Assembly: GCA_017408905.1 (NCBI GenBank) | Contig: JAFQTU010000066.1 | Location: 32,765 to 96,764, forward strand | Reading direction: 5' to 3' | DNA length: 64,000 bases | Source: Mailhella sp. | Lineage (GTDB): Bacteria > Desulfobacterota > Desulfovibrionia > Desulfovibrionales > Desulfovibrionaceae | Part shown: in pieces, positions 16,312-24,983 of the stretch | How positions within the stretch are numbered: position 1 is the stretch's first letter | How the letters are laid out: each line of letters opens with the position of its first letter | Program-made: the position numbers and the translations under genes | The notes under the pieces: model-generated | Databases searched by the model: none | What the model saw: only the letters and a program-made list of their open reading frames with translations | What the model was told of the DNA's origin: nothing

Positions 16312-16327
16312 TGCAAGAACTGTGCCA
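16312..16327 (-). promoter_or_regulatory. Sigma-54 (-24/-12) promoter of the effector operon
   Basis: Read on the minus strand: TGGCACAGTTCTTGCA, a perfect fit to TGGCAC-N5-TTGCA. Transcription would begin near 16301, about 30 bases before the start codon at 16271. It implies an enhancer-binding activator for the putative effector genes. Confidence 0.85.
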
Positions 16328-16499
16328 CGTTCTGTAGGAAGACTTTTGAAAAAAATAGCCTGTTTGCCGGGCCGGAGCAACCTTTTAATAGAAAGGGGAA
16401 GACCCAGCGCCCCTGCCCTGCCCCTTGCAAGCTTGCCGCCATCGCGCTAGAATACCTGCGCCCTGTCGGAGCACCCGACGCGGCGAAGGAGCCTTCCCC

Positions 16500-16709
16500 A
16501 TGTCCGAACCCTACCTGCCCGACATCCGGCCCTGCTCATCCTGCCAGAGCCGCGAACAGAAGCTCGAATCCTGCCTGCCTGCGGGGCGGCGCCAGGAAGT
16601 GTGGCGCGTGGTGTGCCCCTGCGGCTGTGCGCTTACGCAGTGGGCGGTTTCGCAAGGTTCGGCCATACGCCTGTGGAACCGCTTCCTCGGCGAAGGCGAG
16701 AAAGATTAA
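16500..16709 (+). CDS. Lar-like small zinc-ribbon protein
   Basis: 69 residues. AAGGAG precedes the ATG at 16500. The layout CSSCQSREQKLESC, then VVCPCGCAL, then an Ala-rich stretch and a terminal WNRF resembles the Lar (restriction alleviation) family, which has two Cys pairs and a WNRR-like end. Lar proteins are mostly phage-borne and modulate type I restriction; chromosomal homologues are common and uncharacterised. It lies 23 bases before the radical SAM gene, in the same orientation, and is probably co-transcribed. Function unproven. Confidence 0.6.
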   Translation: MSEPYLPDIRPCSSCQSREQKLESCLPAGRRQEVWRVVCPCGCALTQWAVSQGSAIRLWNRFLGEGEKD

Positions 16710-16732
16710 CCCTTTATATTTCAGGAATATAT

Positions 16733-18091
16733 ATGGCTTCCACCCACGCACGCCCGCGTATGCTGCTGGCCGACGACCAGGGCCAGATCTACGACGACCC
16801 CGACCTCTTGATGCTCTGCCGCAAGGGCCACGAATGGACGCTCCCGCGCCCTGACGAGCTGATGCCCCTGCCTGCTGAAAGCGAGCTCTTCCTGCTGCCG
16901 GGCCGCCGCGCCGTGGGGCTCGACCCTGAAACCGGCGAGACCATCGTGGACGAGGAAGCCTGGGCCGTGGCGGCCTTCGTTGCGCCCGCCCACACGCTCA
17001 CGGGCCACCCCGTGTACAGCACCGAGGAGGGCGCGCCCACCCTGCCGCTTTTCGCCTACGCCGCCGTAGGCATGATAGGCGACCGATTCTACGTCTGCGC
17101 CAAGAAGGTGGACGAGGACCCGCGCCAGATCTTCACCGGCATCCCCCAGAAGAAGATCAACAAGGCCGCCAAGGAGCTCATGGCCAAGTTCCCCAAGAAC
17201 CGCTTCATCGGTCATGTGATGCAGAACTGCGTGCTGAAATACGGCTGCCCTGCGGCCAAGAACCTTGCCATCGGCCGCTACGAAGCGCCCATCCCCACTT
17301 CCCGCGTGTGCAACGCGCGCTGTGTGGGCTGCATCTCGCATAAGAACGAGGATTCCACCATCTGCGCTACCCCGCAGGATCGCCTGACCTTCCGCCCCAG
17401 CGCCGACGACATCCTCGAGATGATGCGCCACCACATGGGCAACGAGGAGCACCCCATCTTCTCCTTCGGGCAGGGCTGTGAAGGCGAACCCCTCACCGAA
17501 GCGCCGCTCCTGCTCGAGGTGGTGAAGCGCTTCCGCGAAGAAGGCGGGCACGGCACGATCAACCTGAACTCCAACGCCTCCATGCCCGACGCCGTGGCCC
17601 AGCTTGCCGAGGCCGGCCTCAGCTCCCTGCGCGTGAGCCTGAACTCCGCTCGGCCGGACGTGTACCTGCGCTACTACCGCCCCAAGAACTACGAGTTCGC
17701 GGACGTGCGCCGCTCCATCACCGAAGCCAGTTCTCGCGGAGTGTTCGTCTCGCTCAACCTCCTGTATTTCCCGGGCATCACCGACTGCGAAGAGGAAATC
17801 GAAGCCCTTATCGAGCTCATCAACACCTGCGGCGTGAACTTCATCCAGCTCCGCAACCTGAACATCGACCCCGAGCTGTACATGGACCTCATGGACGGCA
17901 TTGCCTTCGGGCCTTCGGTGGGCCTTGTGAACTTCCGCAAGCGCCTGAAGAAGTACTGCCCCGAGCTGAAGTTCGGCTACTTCAACCCCTACGTGGGCGA
18001 TGAGGAAAAGGCCAGCCCCGACGACGAGCCCGCCTTCGACCCCGACGCCGAGTTCGACGCCGGCGAAACCGCGGATAACAGCGCGGAATAG
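16733..18091 (+). CDS. Radical SAM protein of unknown substrate
   Basis: 452 residues. The radical SAM cluster motif is CNARCVGC (CxxxCxxC) at about residue 198, preceded by an unusual ~190-residue N-terminal domain. A second Cys pair lies just before it (NCVLKYGCPAAKNL). Later features are a SAM-binding-like FSFGQGCEGEPL and the barrel strands INLNSN, LRVSLNS and FVSLNLLYFPG. The C-terminus is an acidic, low-complexity tail. I know of similar radical SAM proteins in Desulfovibrio and related bacteria but no assigned reaction. The start at 16733 fits the gap after the Lar-like gene. A terminator follows. Confidence 0.8.
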   Translation: MASTHARPRMLLADDQGQIYDDPDLLMLCRKGHEWTLPRPDELMPLPAESELFLLPGRRAVGLDPETGETIVDEEAWAVAAFVAPAHTLTGHPVYSTEEGAPTLPLFAYAAVGMIGDRFYVCAKKVDEDPRQIFTGIPQKKINKAAKELMAKFPKNRFIGHVMQNCVLKYGCPAAKNLAIGRYEAPIPTSRVCNARCVGCISHKNEDSTICATPQDRLTFRPSADDILEMMRHHMGNEEHPIFSFGQGCEGEPLTEAPLLLEVVKRFREEGGHGTINLNSNASMPDAVAQLAEAGLSSLRVSLNSARPDVYLRYYRPKNYEFADVRRSITEASSRGVFVSLNLLYFPGITDCEEEIEALIELINTCGVNFIQLRNLNIDPELYMDLMDGIAFGPSVGLVNFRKRLKKYCPELKFGYFNPYVGDEEKASPDDEPAFDPDAEFDAGETADNSAE

Positions 18092-18146
18092 CTGAAAAAC
18101 AGCGGAACAGCGCAGCTTCGGCCACGCCCGTTCCCCCTTCGATACC

Positions 18147-18176
18147 AAAGGCTTCTGCTCCGGCAGAGGCCTTTTT
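18147..18176 (+). terminator. Rho-independent terminator after the radical SAM gene
   Basis: AAAGGCTTCTGC and GCAGAGGCCTTT pair around TCCG, followed by TTC. The G-T pair in the stem is tolerated. The following ~160 bases before the branching enzyme hold no gene. Confidence 0.8.
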
Positions 18177-18340
18177 CTTTTGGGAGAAGACGGCAGGCGC
18201 GGCGCATGGGGGGGTGAGCCTGTCGCCTCCCCCACGCTCCCGGCTTCCCCGCCGCACGGCCGCCCTCCCCTTCCCATCCCCCCGGCTTTGCGCTATGCTT
18301 CTGGCAAGTTCCCTTCTCTCCCCAAGCAAGGAGCGGCCCG

Positions 18341-20551
18341 ATGCGCAATCCCTTCGAAGACAGTTCGCTTTCCGAATACCATTCCTTCCTCCGTTTCCGC
18401 ACCAAGAACTTCCAGCAGGAATACGAGCGCATCTGCCGAGGCTGGGGCACGCTTGCCGCCTACTCTTCCCTGCATAAAAAGCTTGGCGTCCATGCCGAAG
18501 TGGACGCCCTTGGCCGCGAAGTGTGGCGCGTGACCGAACATATGCCCGCCGCCTCCAACGTATGGCTGGCCACCAGCCGCACGGGCTTCGAACTCAGGCC
18601 CGACCACGAGTTCGTGCGCATGGCCGACGGCTTCTGGCAGCTCTACCTTCCCCGCGAAGCCCTGTCCCACGGTGATTATTTCGAAATTCGCCTGCAGGGC
18701 GAAGGCCCGCAGATTCAGCGCCGTGTGCCCGCCTTCGCCAAATGGGTGGAGCAGGACCCGAAAGACCCTAACCAGTGGTGCGCCCGCCTCTGGGACCCGG
18801 CCGAGCCCTACCAGTTCCAGCACGCCGCGCCCGGCGCTTTGCATTTTCCACGCATCTACGAGGCCCACATCGGCATGGCCGCCGATGCCCGCCACCGCAA
18901 GGAAGGCGCTGTCGGCTCCTACAATGAGTTCACCGAAAAAACGCTGAAGCGCATCGCCGAGAGCGGCTACACCGCCGTTCAGCTCATGGGCGTGCTCGAG
19001 CACCCGCTCTACAAGTCCTTCGGCTATCAGGTGAGCAGCTATTTCGCGCCCAGCTCGCGCAACGGCACGCCCGACGACTTCAAGCGCCTTGTGGACGAGG
19101 CCCACCGCCTCGGCATCGCGGTCATCCTCGACGTCACGCACGGCCACGCCTGCACCAACGCCGAACAGGGCATAGCCAACTACGACACCAGCCGCTACAT
19201 TTTCGACAAGAAGTCCAACCAGTGGGGCACGCCGAGCTTCGATTACGCCAAGGAAATGACGCGCCGCTTCCTGCTCTCCAACTGCCTTTACTGGATGGAA
19301 GACTACCGCGTGGACGGCTTCCGCTTCGACGCCGTGGGCAATATGCTCTACCTTGACCACGGCATCGGCGACGACTTCTGCCACGTGGGCCGCTGCTTCT
19401 ACGGCAAGGACGGCAAGCCCCGCACCAACGTGAACGGCGAGCTCTACCTGTGCCTTGCCAACACGCTCATCCACGAGATGCGGCCCGAAGCCATCAGCAT
19501 CGCGGAGGAATTCAGCGGTATGCCCGGCCTTACCTGTTCGCCGCTGGAGGGCGGCCTCGGCTTCGACTACCGCTTCGCCATGGGCATCCCGGACTTCTGG
19601 GCCAAGTTCATCAAGACCCCGGATTCCATGGAGAAACTGTGGTACGAGATGACAAATCACCGCGTCTATGACCGCACCATAAGCTACGTGGAATGCCACG
19701 ACCAGTGCATCAACGGCGACGACGCCATGATCTGGCGGCTCATAGGCGACGCCATGTACACGCGCATGAGCCCCTTCAACGCCACGTGGAACGAGACCCG
19801 CGGCGTGGCGCTTTACCGCCTGATGCGCGCGGTCACGCTGAACTCGGCTCACGCCGGATGGCTGAACTTCATGGGCGCGGAATTCGGCCACCCCGAATGG
19901 CTCGACGACGCCGAACACGGCCACCGGCAGTGGCATCTCACCGAAGACGAGGCCTCGTTTTACGCCTCGCTGTCGCGCTGGGACCGCGCCCAGCTCTTCG
20001 ACCTCGTGGCCCGGCATGAGGAATGGTACGGCTGGGAGCCCTTCTACCGCATGGTGCACGAAGATCACCGCCTGCTGGCCTTCATGCGCGGCGACCTGGT
20101 CTTCGCCTTCAACTTCCACGAGACCCGCGCCGAACCGGAATTCCGCATCAGCGTGCGGCCCGGCAAGTACGTGGAATTGATGAGCTCCGACGAACCCCGT
20201 TTCGGCGGCCACGGCAACCTCGACCCGCAGAAGAACCCCGCCGAACACTTCAGCGACGCCGCCACCGGCATCGACATGCAGGATATCACGGTTTACGTGC
20301 CGCCGCTCACCGTGCTGGTGCTGAAGCGCGCCCCCGACCCTGAACCCGCTGTTATTGTGGGAGAAAAGAAGCCCCGCTCCCGCAAGGCCTGCGCAAAGGC
20401 CAAGGACGCTGCCCCCGCCGAGGCGACCGCCACGGCGGCCAATGCGGAAGCCCCCAAGCCCAAGCGCCGCGCCTGCGGAAGGAAGGCCCTGAAGGCCGAA
20501 GACATCCCGGCCGACAGGTGCGGGGAAGTGATACCGGGGAAGAAGAAGTAA
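18341..20551 (+). CDS. GH13 1,4-alpha-glucan branching enzyme, eukaryote-like type
   Basis: 736 residues with AAGGAG before the start. A CBM48-like N-terminus is followed by the alpha-amylase barrel. Catalytic motifs are DGFRFDAVGN (nucleophile Asp), SIAEEFSGMPG (acid/base Glu) and YVECHDQ (transition-state His-Asp). The FSGMPG and SHDQ-like context resembles the eukaryotic/GBE1-type branch rather than classic bacterial GlgB. It introduces alpha-1,6 branches into glycogen-like polymer. No other glg gene is near. The C-terminal ~60 residues are a Lys/Ala/Pro-rich tail outside the fold (for example KPKRRACGRKALKAED). Confidence 0.88.
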   Translation: MRNPFEDSSLSEYHSFLRFRTKNFQQEYERICRGWGTLAAYSSLHKKLGVHAEVDALGREVWRVTEHMPAASNVWLATSRTGFELRPDHEFVRMADGFWQLYLPREALSHGDYFEIRLQGEGPQIQRRVPAFAKWVEQDPKDPNQWCARLWDPAEPYQFQHAAPGALHFPRIYEAHIGMAADARHRKEGAVGSYNEFTEKTLKRIAESGYTAVQLMGVLEHPLYKSFGYQVSSYFAPSSRNGTPDDFKRLVDEAHRLGIAVILDVTHGHACTNAEQGIANYDTSRYIFDKKSNQWGTPSFDYAKEMTRRFLLSNCLYWMEDYRVDGFRFDAVGNMLYLDHGIGDDFCHVGRCFYGKDGKPRTNVNGELYLCLANTLIHEMRPEAISIAEEFSGMPGLTCSPLEGGLGFDYRFAMGIPDFWAKFIKTPDSMEKLWYEMTNHRVYDRTISYVECHDQCINGDDAMIWRLIGDAMYTRMSPFNATWNETRGVALYRLMRAVTLNSAHAGWLNFMGAEFGHPEWLDDAEHGHRQWHLTEDEASFYASLSRWDRAQLFDLVARHEEWYGWEPFYRMVHEDHRLLAFMRGDLVFAFNFHETRAEPEFRISVRPGKYVELMSSDEPRFGGHGNLDPQKNPAEHFSDAATGIDMQDITVYVPPLTVLVLKRAPDPEPAVIVGEKKPRSRKACAKAKDAAPAEATATAANAEAPKPKRRACGRKALKAEDIPADRCGEVIPGKKK

Positions 20552-21017
20552 GGAATATGTTGTGAGATTGCGGGGCTCTGCCCCGCACCCCGCTGGGGGA
20601 AATGATTCCCCCCAGTCCCCCCCGTTTCCTTCGCCAGAGGGAGGGAGAGGGCTGAGGCTTTCTCTCGGGCGAAGGAGGGGCGGTCTGTCTCGCGGACCAT
20701 CCTGCCGGACGCTCCGCGCCTGCTCTTCCGCACCTTCGGCGCGGAAAAGGGCTTGCCCCCCTCGGACAATCTGGCATAGTATCTATGAGGAAGCTCTGCT
20801 GATATCAGAAAATTCGGAGTAGCTGAGTATCGTAGTCGGTTCACCGGCAAGCGAAAATGAGGGGTATGCCTCCGAAGGCTTTTCGGAAACGCCGCTTTGG
20901 TGTTTGCTCCGTCCCTCCTGCAAGGCTTCCCTCTTTTTCGAATGCTGTTTCTCTGCCCGGTATCGTTCAGCATATCAGAGCGGAAAACAGCATTTTTTTT
21001 TGGGGGATGGCAGCCTC

Positions 21018-21285
21018 GGCGCAAAGCTCGCCTTCCCCTTCCTGCAGTCCGGCGCGGCGTGATGCTTTAGGTCGGAGGGCCGCCGACGGCGTGCCCGACA
21101 GCCGATCCGCCAGTGAGCGGGTCGAAAGGCCCGAAAAGCCCCCGCGAACAAGGTCGGCGTCATCTGGTGGTCAACTGACGCAGAGAAGCGAAAGAGACGC
21201 CGGGAGAGCCGCAAGCCCGGGCGGCTCGTGAGCGGAACGATGCTCTGGCCTGAAGCGGAAAATCGGCAAATTTTCAAAGAGTCCC
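21018..21285 (+). repeat. Dispersed non-coding repeat, copy B
   Basis: Second copy of the element at 10767-11062, in the opposite genomic orientation. It holds the same conserved blocks in the same order with different hairpin sequences between them. Like copy A it lies downstream of a gene in the same orientation (the branching enzyme) and here also before the convergent pflA. The first part of the 20552-21365 gap holds only GC-rich hairpins (GGGGCTCTGCCCC near 20573, GGGGGAAATGATTCCCCCC near 20594); no gene is supported. Confidence 0.75.
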
Positions 21286-21365
21286 GCGCCGAGAGCTGTC
21301 GGTCAAAGGGCAACATAACAAGTCAGCACCCCAGCCCCGCTCAACGCAACTCCTCTATCTCAAAC

Positions 21366-22154
21366 CTAACACCCCGTCTTCTTCTTTCCGCTGGAAAGTT
21401 CGCTGTGCACGGCACGTTCCTTCACACCGCTTTCCGCTTCGCCGCCGAGGAGGGCAGGGATGAGCGCCCGGAGCTTCGCCATGCTTTCGGCGTCCGGCGA
21501 GGGGATGTGCGCGAAGGGGAAGTCGAGCTTCATGTCGTCGTACTTCACCTGACAGACCTTGCGGAAGGGCAGGAGCTCCAGCTTGTCCACGCAGGGGTGC
21601 GCCTCGGCGATGCGGATGAGTTCGCGCAGGCTTTCCTCGTCGTCGTTCAGGCCGGGGATGGTCACCTGCCGGAGCGTGGTCGGGATGCCCAGCACGCAGA
21701 GCCGCGCAAGGAAGCGCAGGGGCGCGTCCAGCCCGCATCCCACATGGGCGCGGTATTTCTCGTCCGTCACGTACTTGAGGTCGAGGAGCACGCGGTCGGT
21801 CACGGCCAGCAGGGCTTCCACATCGCTGTTCAGCACACAGCCCGAGGTGTCGAGGCAGGTGTTCAGGCCGTTTTCGTGGCAGAGCAGGAAGAGTTCGCGG
21901 GCAAAGGCCGCCTGCATCAGCGGTTCGCCGCCCGAGAGCGTCAGCCCGCCTTCCTCCCCGAAGTATTCGCGGAAGCGCAGGGCTTTTTTCAGGATGTCGC
22001 CCGCGCTCCATTCCCTGCCGCCCGCCATGTCCCACGTGTCGGGGTTGTGGCAGCAGCCGCAGCGCAGGGGGCAGCCCTGCGCAAAGGCCACGAAACGTAC
22101 GCCCGGGCCGTCCAGCGTGCCGAGGCTTTGGAAGGAATGGAAGCGGCCTTGCAT
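21366..22154 (-). CDS. pflA: Pyruvate formate-lyase activating enzyme
   Basis: 262 residues from ATG 22154, preceded by ACGGAG; the frame is open to 22187, but that start has no clear site. The radical SAM motif CPLRCGCCHNPDTW fits the PflA pattern CxxxCxxC with the HNPDTW tail. The SGGEPLMQ motif and TSGCVL are also present. It uses SAM and a [4Fe-4S] cluster to place the glycyl radical on PflB. It lies 78 bases downstream of pflB with a hairpin between them, so it is probably expressed at a lower level from the same transcript. Confidence 0.95.
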   Translation of the reverse strand: MQGRFHSFQSLGTLDGPGVRFVAFAQGCPLRCGCCHNPDTWDMAGGREWSAGDILKKALRFREYFGEEGGLTLSGGEPLMQAAFARELFLLCHENGLNTCLDTSGCVLNSDVEALLAVTDRVLLDLKYVTDEKYRAHVGCGLDAPLRFLARLCVLGIPTTLRQVTIPGLNDDEESLRELIRIAEAHPCVDKLELLPFRKVCQVKYDDMKLDFPFAHIPSPDAESMAKLRALIPALLGGEAESGVKERAVHSELSSGKKKTGC

Positions 22155-22186
22155 TGAATACTCCGTAACAGTTTGGGATTTCAGCA

Positions 22187-22220
22187 TAAAAGAAAGGCGG
22201 CCGCCCGTGGACAGCCGCCC
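22187..22220 (-). terminator. Leaky terminator between pflB and pflA
   Basis: On the minus strand GGCGGC (22219-22214) pairs with GCCGCC (22201-22196), followed by TTTCTTTT. Its position inside the operon suggests attenuation of pflA. Confidence 0.5.
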
Positions 22221-22232
22221 TGTTTCAAGGAT

Positions 22233-24464
22233 CTACACCGCTTCGTGGAAGGTGCGGCTGATGACTTCCCTCTGCTGTTCGCGGGACAGCTTGTGGAAGT
22301 TCACCGCGTAGCCCGACACGCGGATGGTAAGGTTGGGGTAGGCCTCGGGGTCTTCGTAGGCCTTCATAAGGGTCTCGCGGTTCAGCACGTTCACGTTGAT
22401 GTGGTGGGCGCGCTTGGCGAAATAGCCGTCGAGGATGGCCACAAGGTTGCCCACGCGTTCGCCTTCTTCGCGGCCCAGCGCTTCGGGCGTGATGGAGAAG
22501 GTGTTGGAGATGCCGTCGCGGCAGTCGTCGTAGCTGATCTTGGCCACGGAGTTCAGCGAGGCGAGCGCGCCGTTCTCTTCGCGGTTGTGCATGGGATTGG
22601 CGCCGGGGGCGTAGGCTTCACCGGCCTTGCGGCCGTCGGGCGTGGCGCCGGTGTTCTTGCCGTACATCACGTTCGAGGTGATGGTGAGCACCGAAAGCGT
22701 GTGGATGGCGCCGCGGTAGGTCGGGGTCTTGCGCAGTTCGGTGATGACGTTGTGGGCCATGTCGCGGGCGATAAGGTCAACGCGGTCGTCGTCGTTGCCG
22801 TACTTGGGGAAGTCGCCCTCGGTCTTGAAGTCCACGATGAAGCCCTCGTCGTTGCGCAGGGGCTTCACATTGGCGTACTTGATGGCGCTCAGGGAGTCCG
22901 CCACCACGGAGAGGCCGGCGATGCCGAAGGCCATGAGGCGTTCCACGGCGGTGTCGTGCAGGGCCATCTGGGTCTTCTCGTAGGCGTACTTGTCATGCAT
23001 GTAATGGATGACGTTCATGGTGTTCACGTAGAGGTGGCACAGCCATTCGAGATAGATCTGGAAGCGTTCGGTCACGGCGTCGTAGTCCAGCTTTTCCACG
23101 CTCATCACGGGCATCTGCGGGCCGATGTGCATCTTGCTGGTGCTGTCGTAGCCGCCGTTCAGGGCGATGAGGAGCAGCTTGCCGAGGTTGCAGCGCGCGC
23201 CGAAGAACTGCATCTGCTTGCCCACGCGCATGGCGGAAACACAGCAGGCAATGGCATAGTCGTCGCCGTAGAGGGGGCGCATAATGTCGTCGTTTTCGTA
23301 CTGGATGGAGTCGGTATCCACTGAGACCTTGGCGCAGAAGCGCTTGAAGGGGGCGGGCAGGTCTTTCGACCACAGCACGGTGAGGTTGGGTTCGGGCGAG
23401 GAGCCCAGCGTGTAGAGCGTGTTCAGGATGCGGAAGCTGGACTTGGAGACCAGCGTGCGGCCGTCTTCGCCCATGCCGCCCACGGCTTCGGTGATCCACA
23501 TGGGGTCGCCGCCGAAGAGCTCGTTGTATTCGGGGGTGCGCAGGTGGCGGGCAAGGCGGAGCTTGATGACGAAATCGTCGAAGAGTTCCTGGATGCCGGA
23601 TTCGTCGATGTCGCCGCGTTCAAGGTCGCGTTCGGCGTAGATGTCGAAGAAGGTGGCCACACGGCCGAGGGACATGGCCGCGCCGTTCTGTTCCTTGATG
23701 GAGGCCAGATAGGCGAAGTAGGTCCACTGGATGGCTTCCTTCAGGTTGGCGGCGGGCTTGGAGATGTCGAAGCCGTACATGGAGGCCATTTCCTTCATGA
23801 AGCCGAGGAAGGTGATCTGCTGGAACAGCTCTTCGGTAAGGCGCACCTTTTCGGCGTCGAGGTCGGCAAAGCCGATGGCGGCCTTGTCCTTCTTCTTTTC
23901 TTCGATGAGGCGGTCCACGCCGTAGAGGGCCACGCGGCGGTAGTCGCCGATGATGCGGCCGCGGCCGTAGGCGTCGGGCAGGCCGGTGATAACATGGCAC
24001 TTGCGGGCGGCGCGCATCTCGTCGGTATAGGCGCGGAACACGCCCTCGTTATGGGTGGTGCGGAAGCGGAATTCTTCCTGCACCTTGTCGGAGAGCTGGT
24101 AGCCGTAGGCCTCGCAGGCCTGCTTGGCCATGCGCATACCGCCGAAGGGGTTCACGCCGCGCTTCAGGGGGCGGTTGGTCTGCAGGCCGAAAATGAGTTC
24201 GCTGGGCTTGTCGATATAGCCGGGGGAATAGCTGGTGAGGGAAGAGACCGTGGAGGTATCCACATCGAGCACGCCGCCGAACTGGCGTTCAAGGGCGAAG
24301 AGGCCTTCCACCTTCTTCATAAGGGACTTGGTGCGGGGGGTAGCTTCCGCAAGGAAGGAATCGTCGCCTTTATATTCCTTATAGTTGAGCTGTATGAAGC
24401 CGCGCACGTCGATGCTGTCGGTCCATGCGCCCTTGGTGAAACCGTCCCAGTTCCTGCTTTCCAT
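22233..24464 (-). CDS. pflB: Formate acetyltransferase (pyruvate formate-lyase)
   Basis: 743 residues from ATG 24464 with AAGGAG upstream; the frame stays open into the riboswitch leader, which is not coding. The adjacent active-site cysteines are in AIACCVSAM and the glycyl radical site is RVSGYAVNF near the C-terminus, both canonical for PflB rather than for other glycyl-radical enzymes. It converts pyruvate and CoA to acetyl-CoA and formate. Formate can feed formate dehydrogenases or 10-formyl-tetrahydrofolate synthesis, which explains the ZTP riboswitch in the leader. The radical is installed by PflA, encoded next. Confidence 0.97.
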   Translation of the reverse strand: MESRNWDGFTKGAWTDSIDVRGFIQLNYKEYKGDDSFLAEATPRTKSLMKKVEGLFALERQFGGVLDVDTSTVSSLTSYSPGYIDKPSELIFGLQTNRPLKRGVNPFGGMRMAKQACEAYGYQLSDKVQEEFRFRTTHNEGVFRAYTDEMRAARKCHVITGLPDAYGRGRIIGDYRRVALYGVDRLIEEKKKDKAAIGFADLDAEKVRLTEELFQQITFLGFMKEMASMYGFDISKPAANLKEAIQWTYFAYLASIKEQNGAAMSLGRVATFFDIYAERDLERGDIDESGIQELFDDFVIKLRLARHLRTPEYNELFGGDPMWITEAVGGMGEDGRTLVSKSSFRILNTLYTLGSSPEPNLTVLWSKDLPAPFKRFCAKVSVDTDSIQYENDDIMRPLYGDDYAIACCVSAMRVGKQMQFFGARCNLGKLLLIALNGGYDSTSKMHIGPQMPVMSVEKLDYDAVTERFQIYLEWLCHLYVNTMNVIHYMHDKYAYEKTQMALHDTAVERLMAFGIAGLSVVADSLSAIKYANVKPLRNDEGFIVDFKTEGDFPKYGNDDDRVDLIARDMAHNVITELRKTPTYRGAIHTLSVLTITSNVMYGKNTGATPDGRKAGEAYAPGANPMHNREENGALASLNSVAKISYDDCRDGISNTFSITPEALGREEGERVGNLVAILDGYFAKRAHHINVNVLNRETLMKAYEDPEAYPNLTIRVSGYAVNFHKLSREQQREVISRTFHEAV

Positions 24465-24511
24465 AAGAGTTCTCCTTGCGGCGAGCGGCCGCTTTGTATC
24501 GCCCGGGAAAT

Positions 24512-24546
24512 AAAAAAAGGGCGACACAGTGTTACCTGTATCGCCC
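24512..24546 (-). terminator. Riboswitch expression-platform terminator of pflB
   Basis: On the minus strand GGGCGATACAG pairs with CTGTGTCGCCC around GTAACA and is followed by TTTTTTT. Its 5' arm overlaps the conserved CUGGGC end of the aptamer, so ligand binding and termination compete. A second GGGCGATACA copy lies just after it at 24495-24504. Confidence 0.85.
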
Positions 24547-24612
24547 AGACGGTCGGCATAAAAACTTCTGCACTTCCCCGCGGTCATCCGCGAAATTCCG
24601 TCAGTCATGCAG
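24543..24612 (-). promoter_or_regulatory. ZTP riboswitch aptamer (pfl motif) in the pflB leader
   Basis: Sense-strand landmarks in order are CUGCAU pairing with GUGCAG, GACUGACGG, a CGCGG-AUGA-CCGCG hairpin running into GGGGAA, and CCGACCGUCUGGGC. These are the conserved parts of the pfl motif, known as the ZTP riboswitch, which senses ZMP/ZTP as a signal of 10-formyl-tetrahydrofolate shortage. ACGG/CCGU pairing replaces the usual GGCG/CGCC while keeping the helix. It is expected to turn pflB on when ligand is bound. Confidence 0.88.
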
Positions 24613-24622
24613 GAGTGATTCT

Positions 24623-24651
24623 TATTTAGCGCGTTCCCATGAGAATGTCAA
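24623..24651 (-). promoter_or_regulatory. Sigma-70 promoter of pflBA
   Basis: On the minus strand: TTGACA (24651-24646), 17-base spacer, TAAATA (24628-24623). Transcription would start near 24616, just before the riboswitch aptamer, giving a leader of about 150 bases. Confidence 0.85.
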
Positions 24652-24844
24652 GGGGAGAAAGCTGGGATGGGAGAAGGGAGGGATGTCCGTTTCGAAGACG
24701 GATAATTATTTAGACCTATCTAACTTGAAGCCAATATGTTTGCACCGGATATGTTCGGTCGACCACATCAGCAGATAGTCTGGTGGTTTCGTAAAGCAGC
24801 TCTCCATTAAAAGAAGGGAGCAAGGATAAAATGAGGCCAGCCTC

Positions 24845-24876
24845 GTTTCGATCCACGCTCCCCCGTGTGGCGCGAC
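24845..24876 (-). CRISPR. Orphan type I-C CRISPR repeat (single copy)
   Basis: On the minus strand this 32-mer begins GTCGCGCCACACGGGGGAGC and ends GTGGATCGAAAC, the length, stem and GAAAC end of a type I-C repeat. There is no second copy one repeat-plus-spacer away on either side and no cas gene. The minus-strand translation across it (VAPHGGAWIET) is the familiar spurious peptide of I-C repeats. It is probably the relic of a lost array. Confidence 0.8.
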
Positions 24877-24983
24877 ACGATGCGCCAAGAAAACAGGAGA
24901 AAATAGGTCGTGTCGTAATAACCTACCGATACTGTTAATAAGCGACTGCAGTCAGTCACATTGAATCACACTTTGTCGTGTCA

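Noticed and set aside
16272..16442. A longer start for the large repeat protein
   Set aside because: The extra 57 codons would lie upstream of and across the sigma-54 promoter.
24465..24608. A 48-residue N-terminal extension of PflB
   Set aside because: It would translate the riboswitch and terminator; the ATG at 24464 has AAGGAG and begins the conserved protein.
24786..24817. A second CRISPR repeat one unit before the orphan repeat
   Set aside because: Only GTTTCG matches; the rest differs and the spacing would be 27 bases, too short for type I-C.
24706..24888. A 60-codon minus-strand ORF
   Set aside because: Its VAPHGGAWIET stretch is the translation of the CRISPR repeat; there is no ribosome site or homology.
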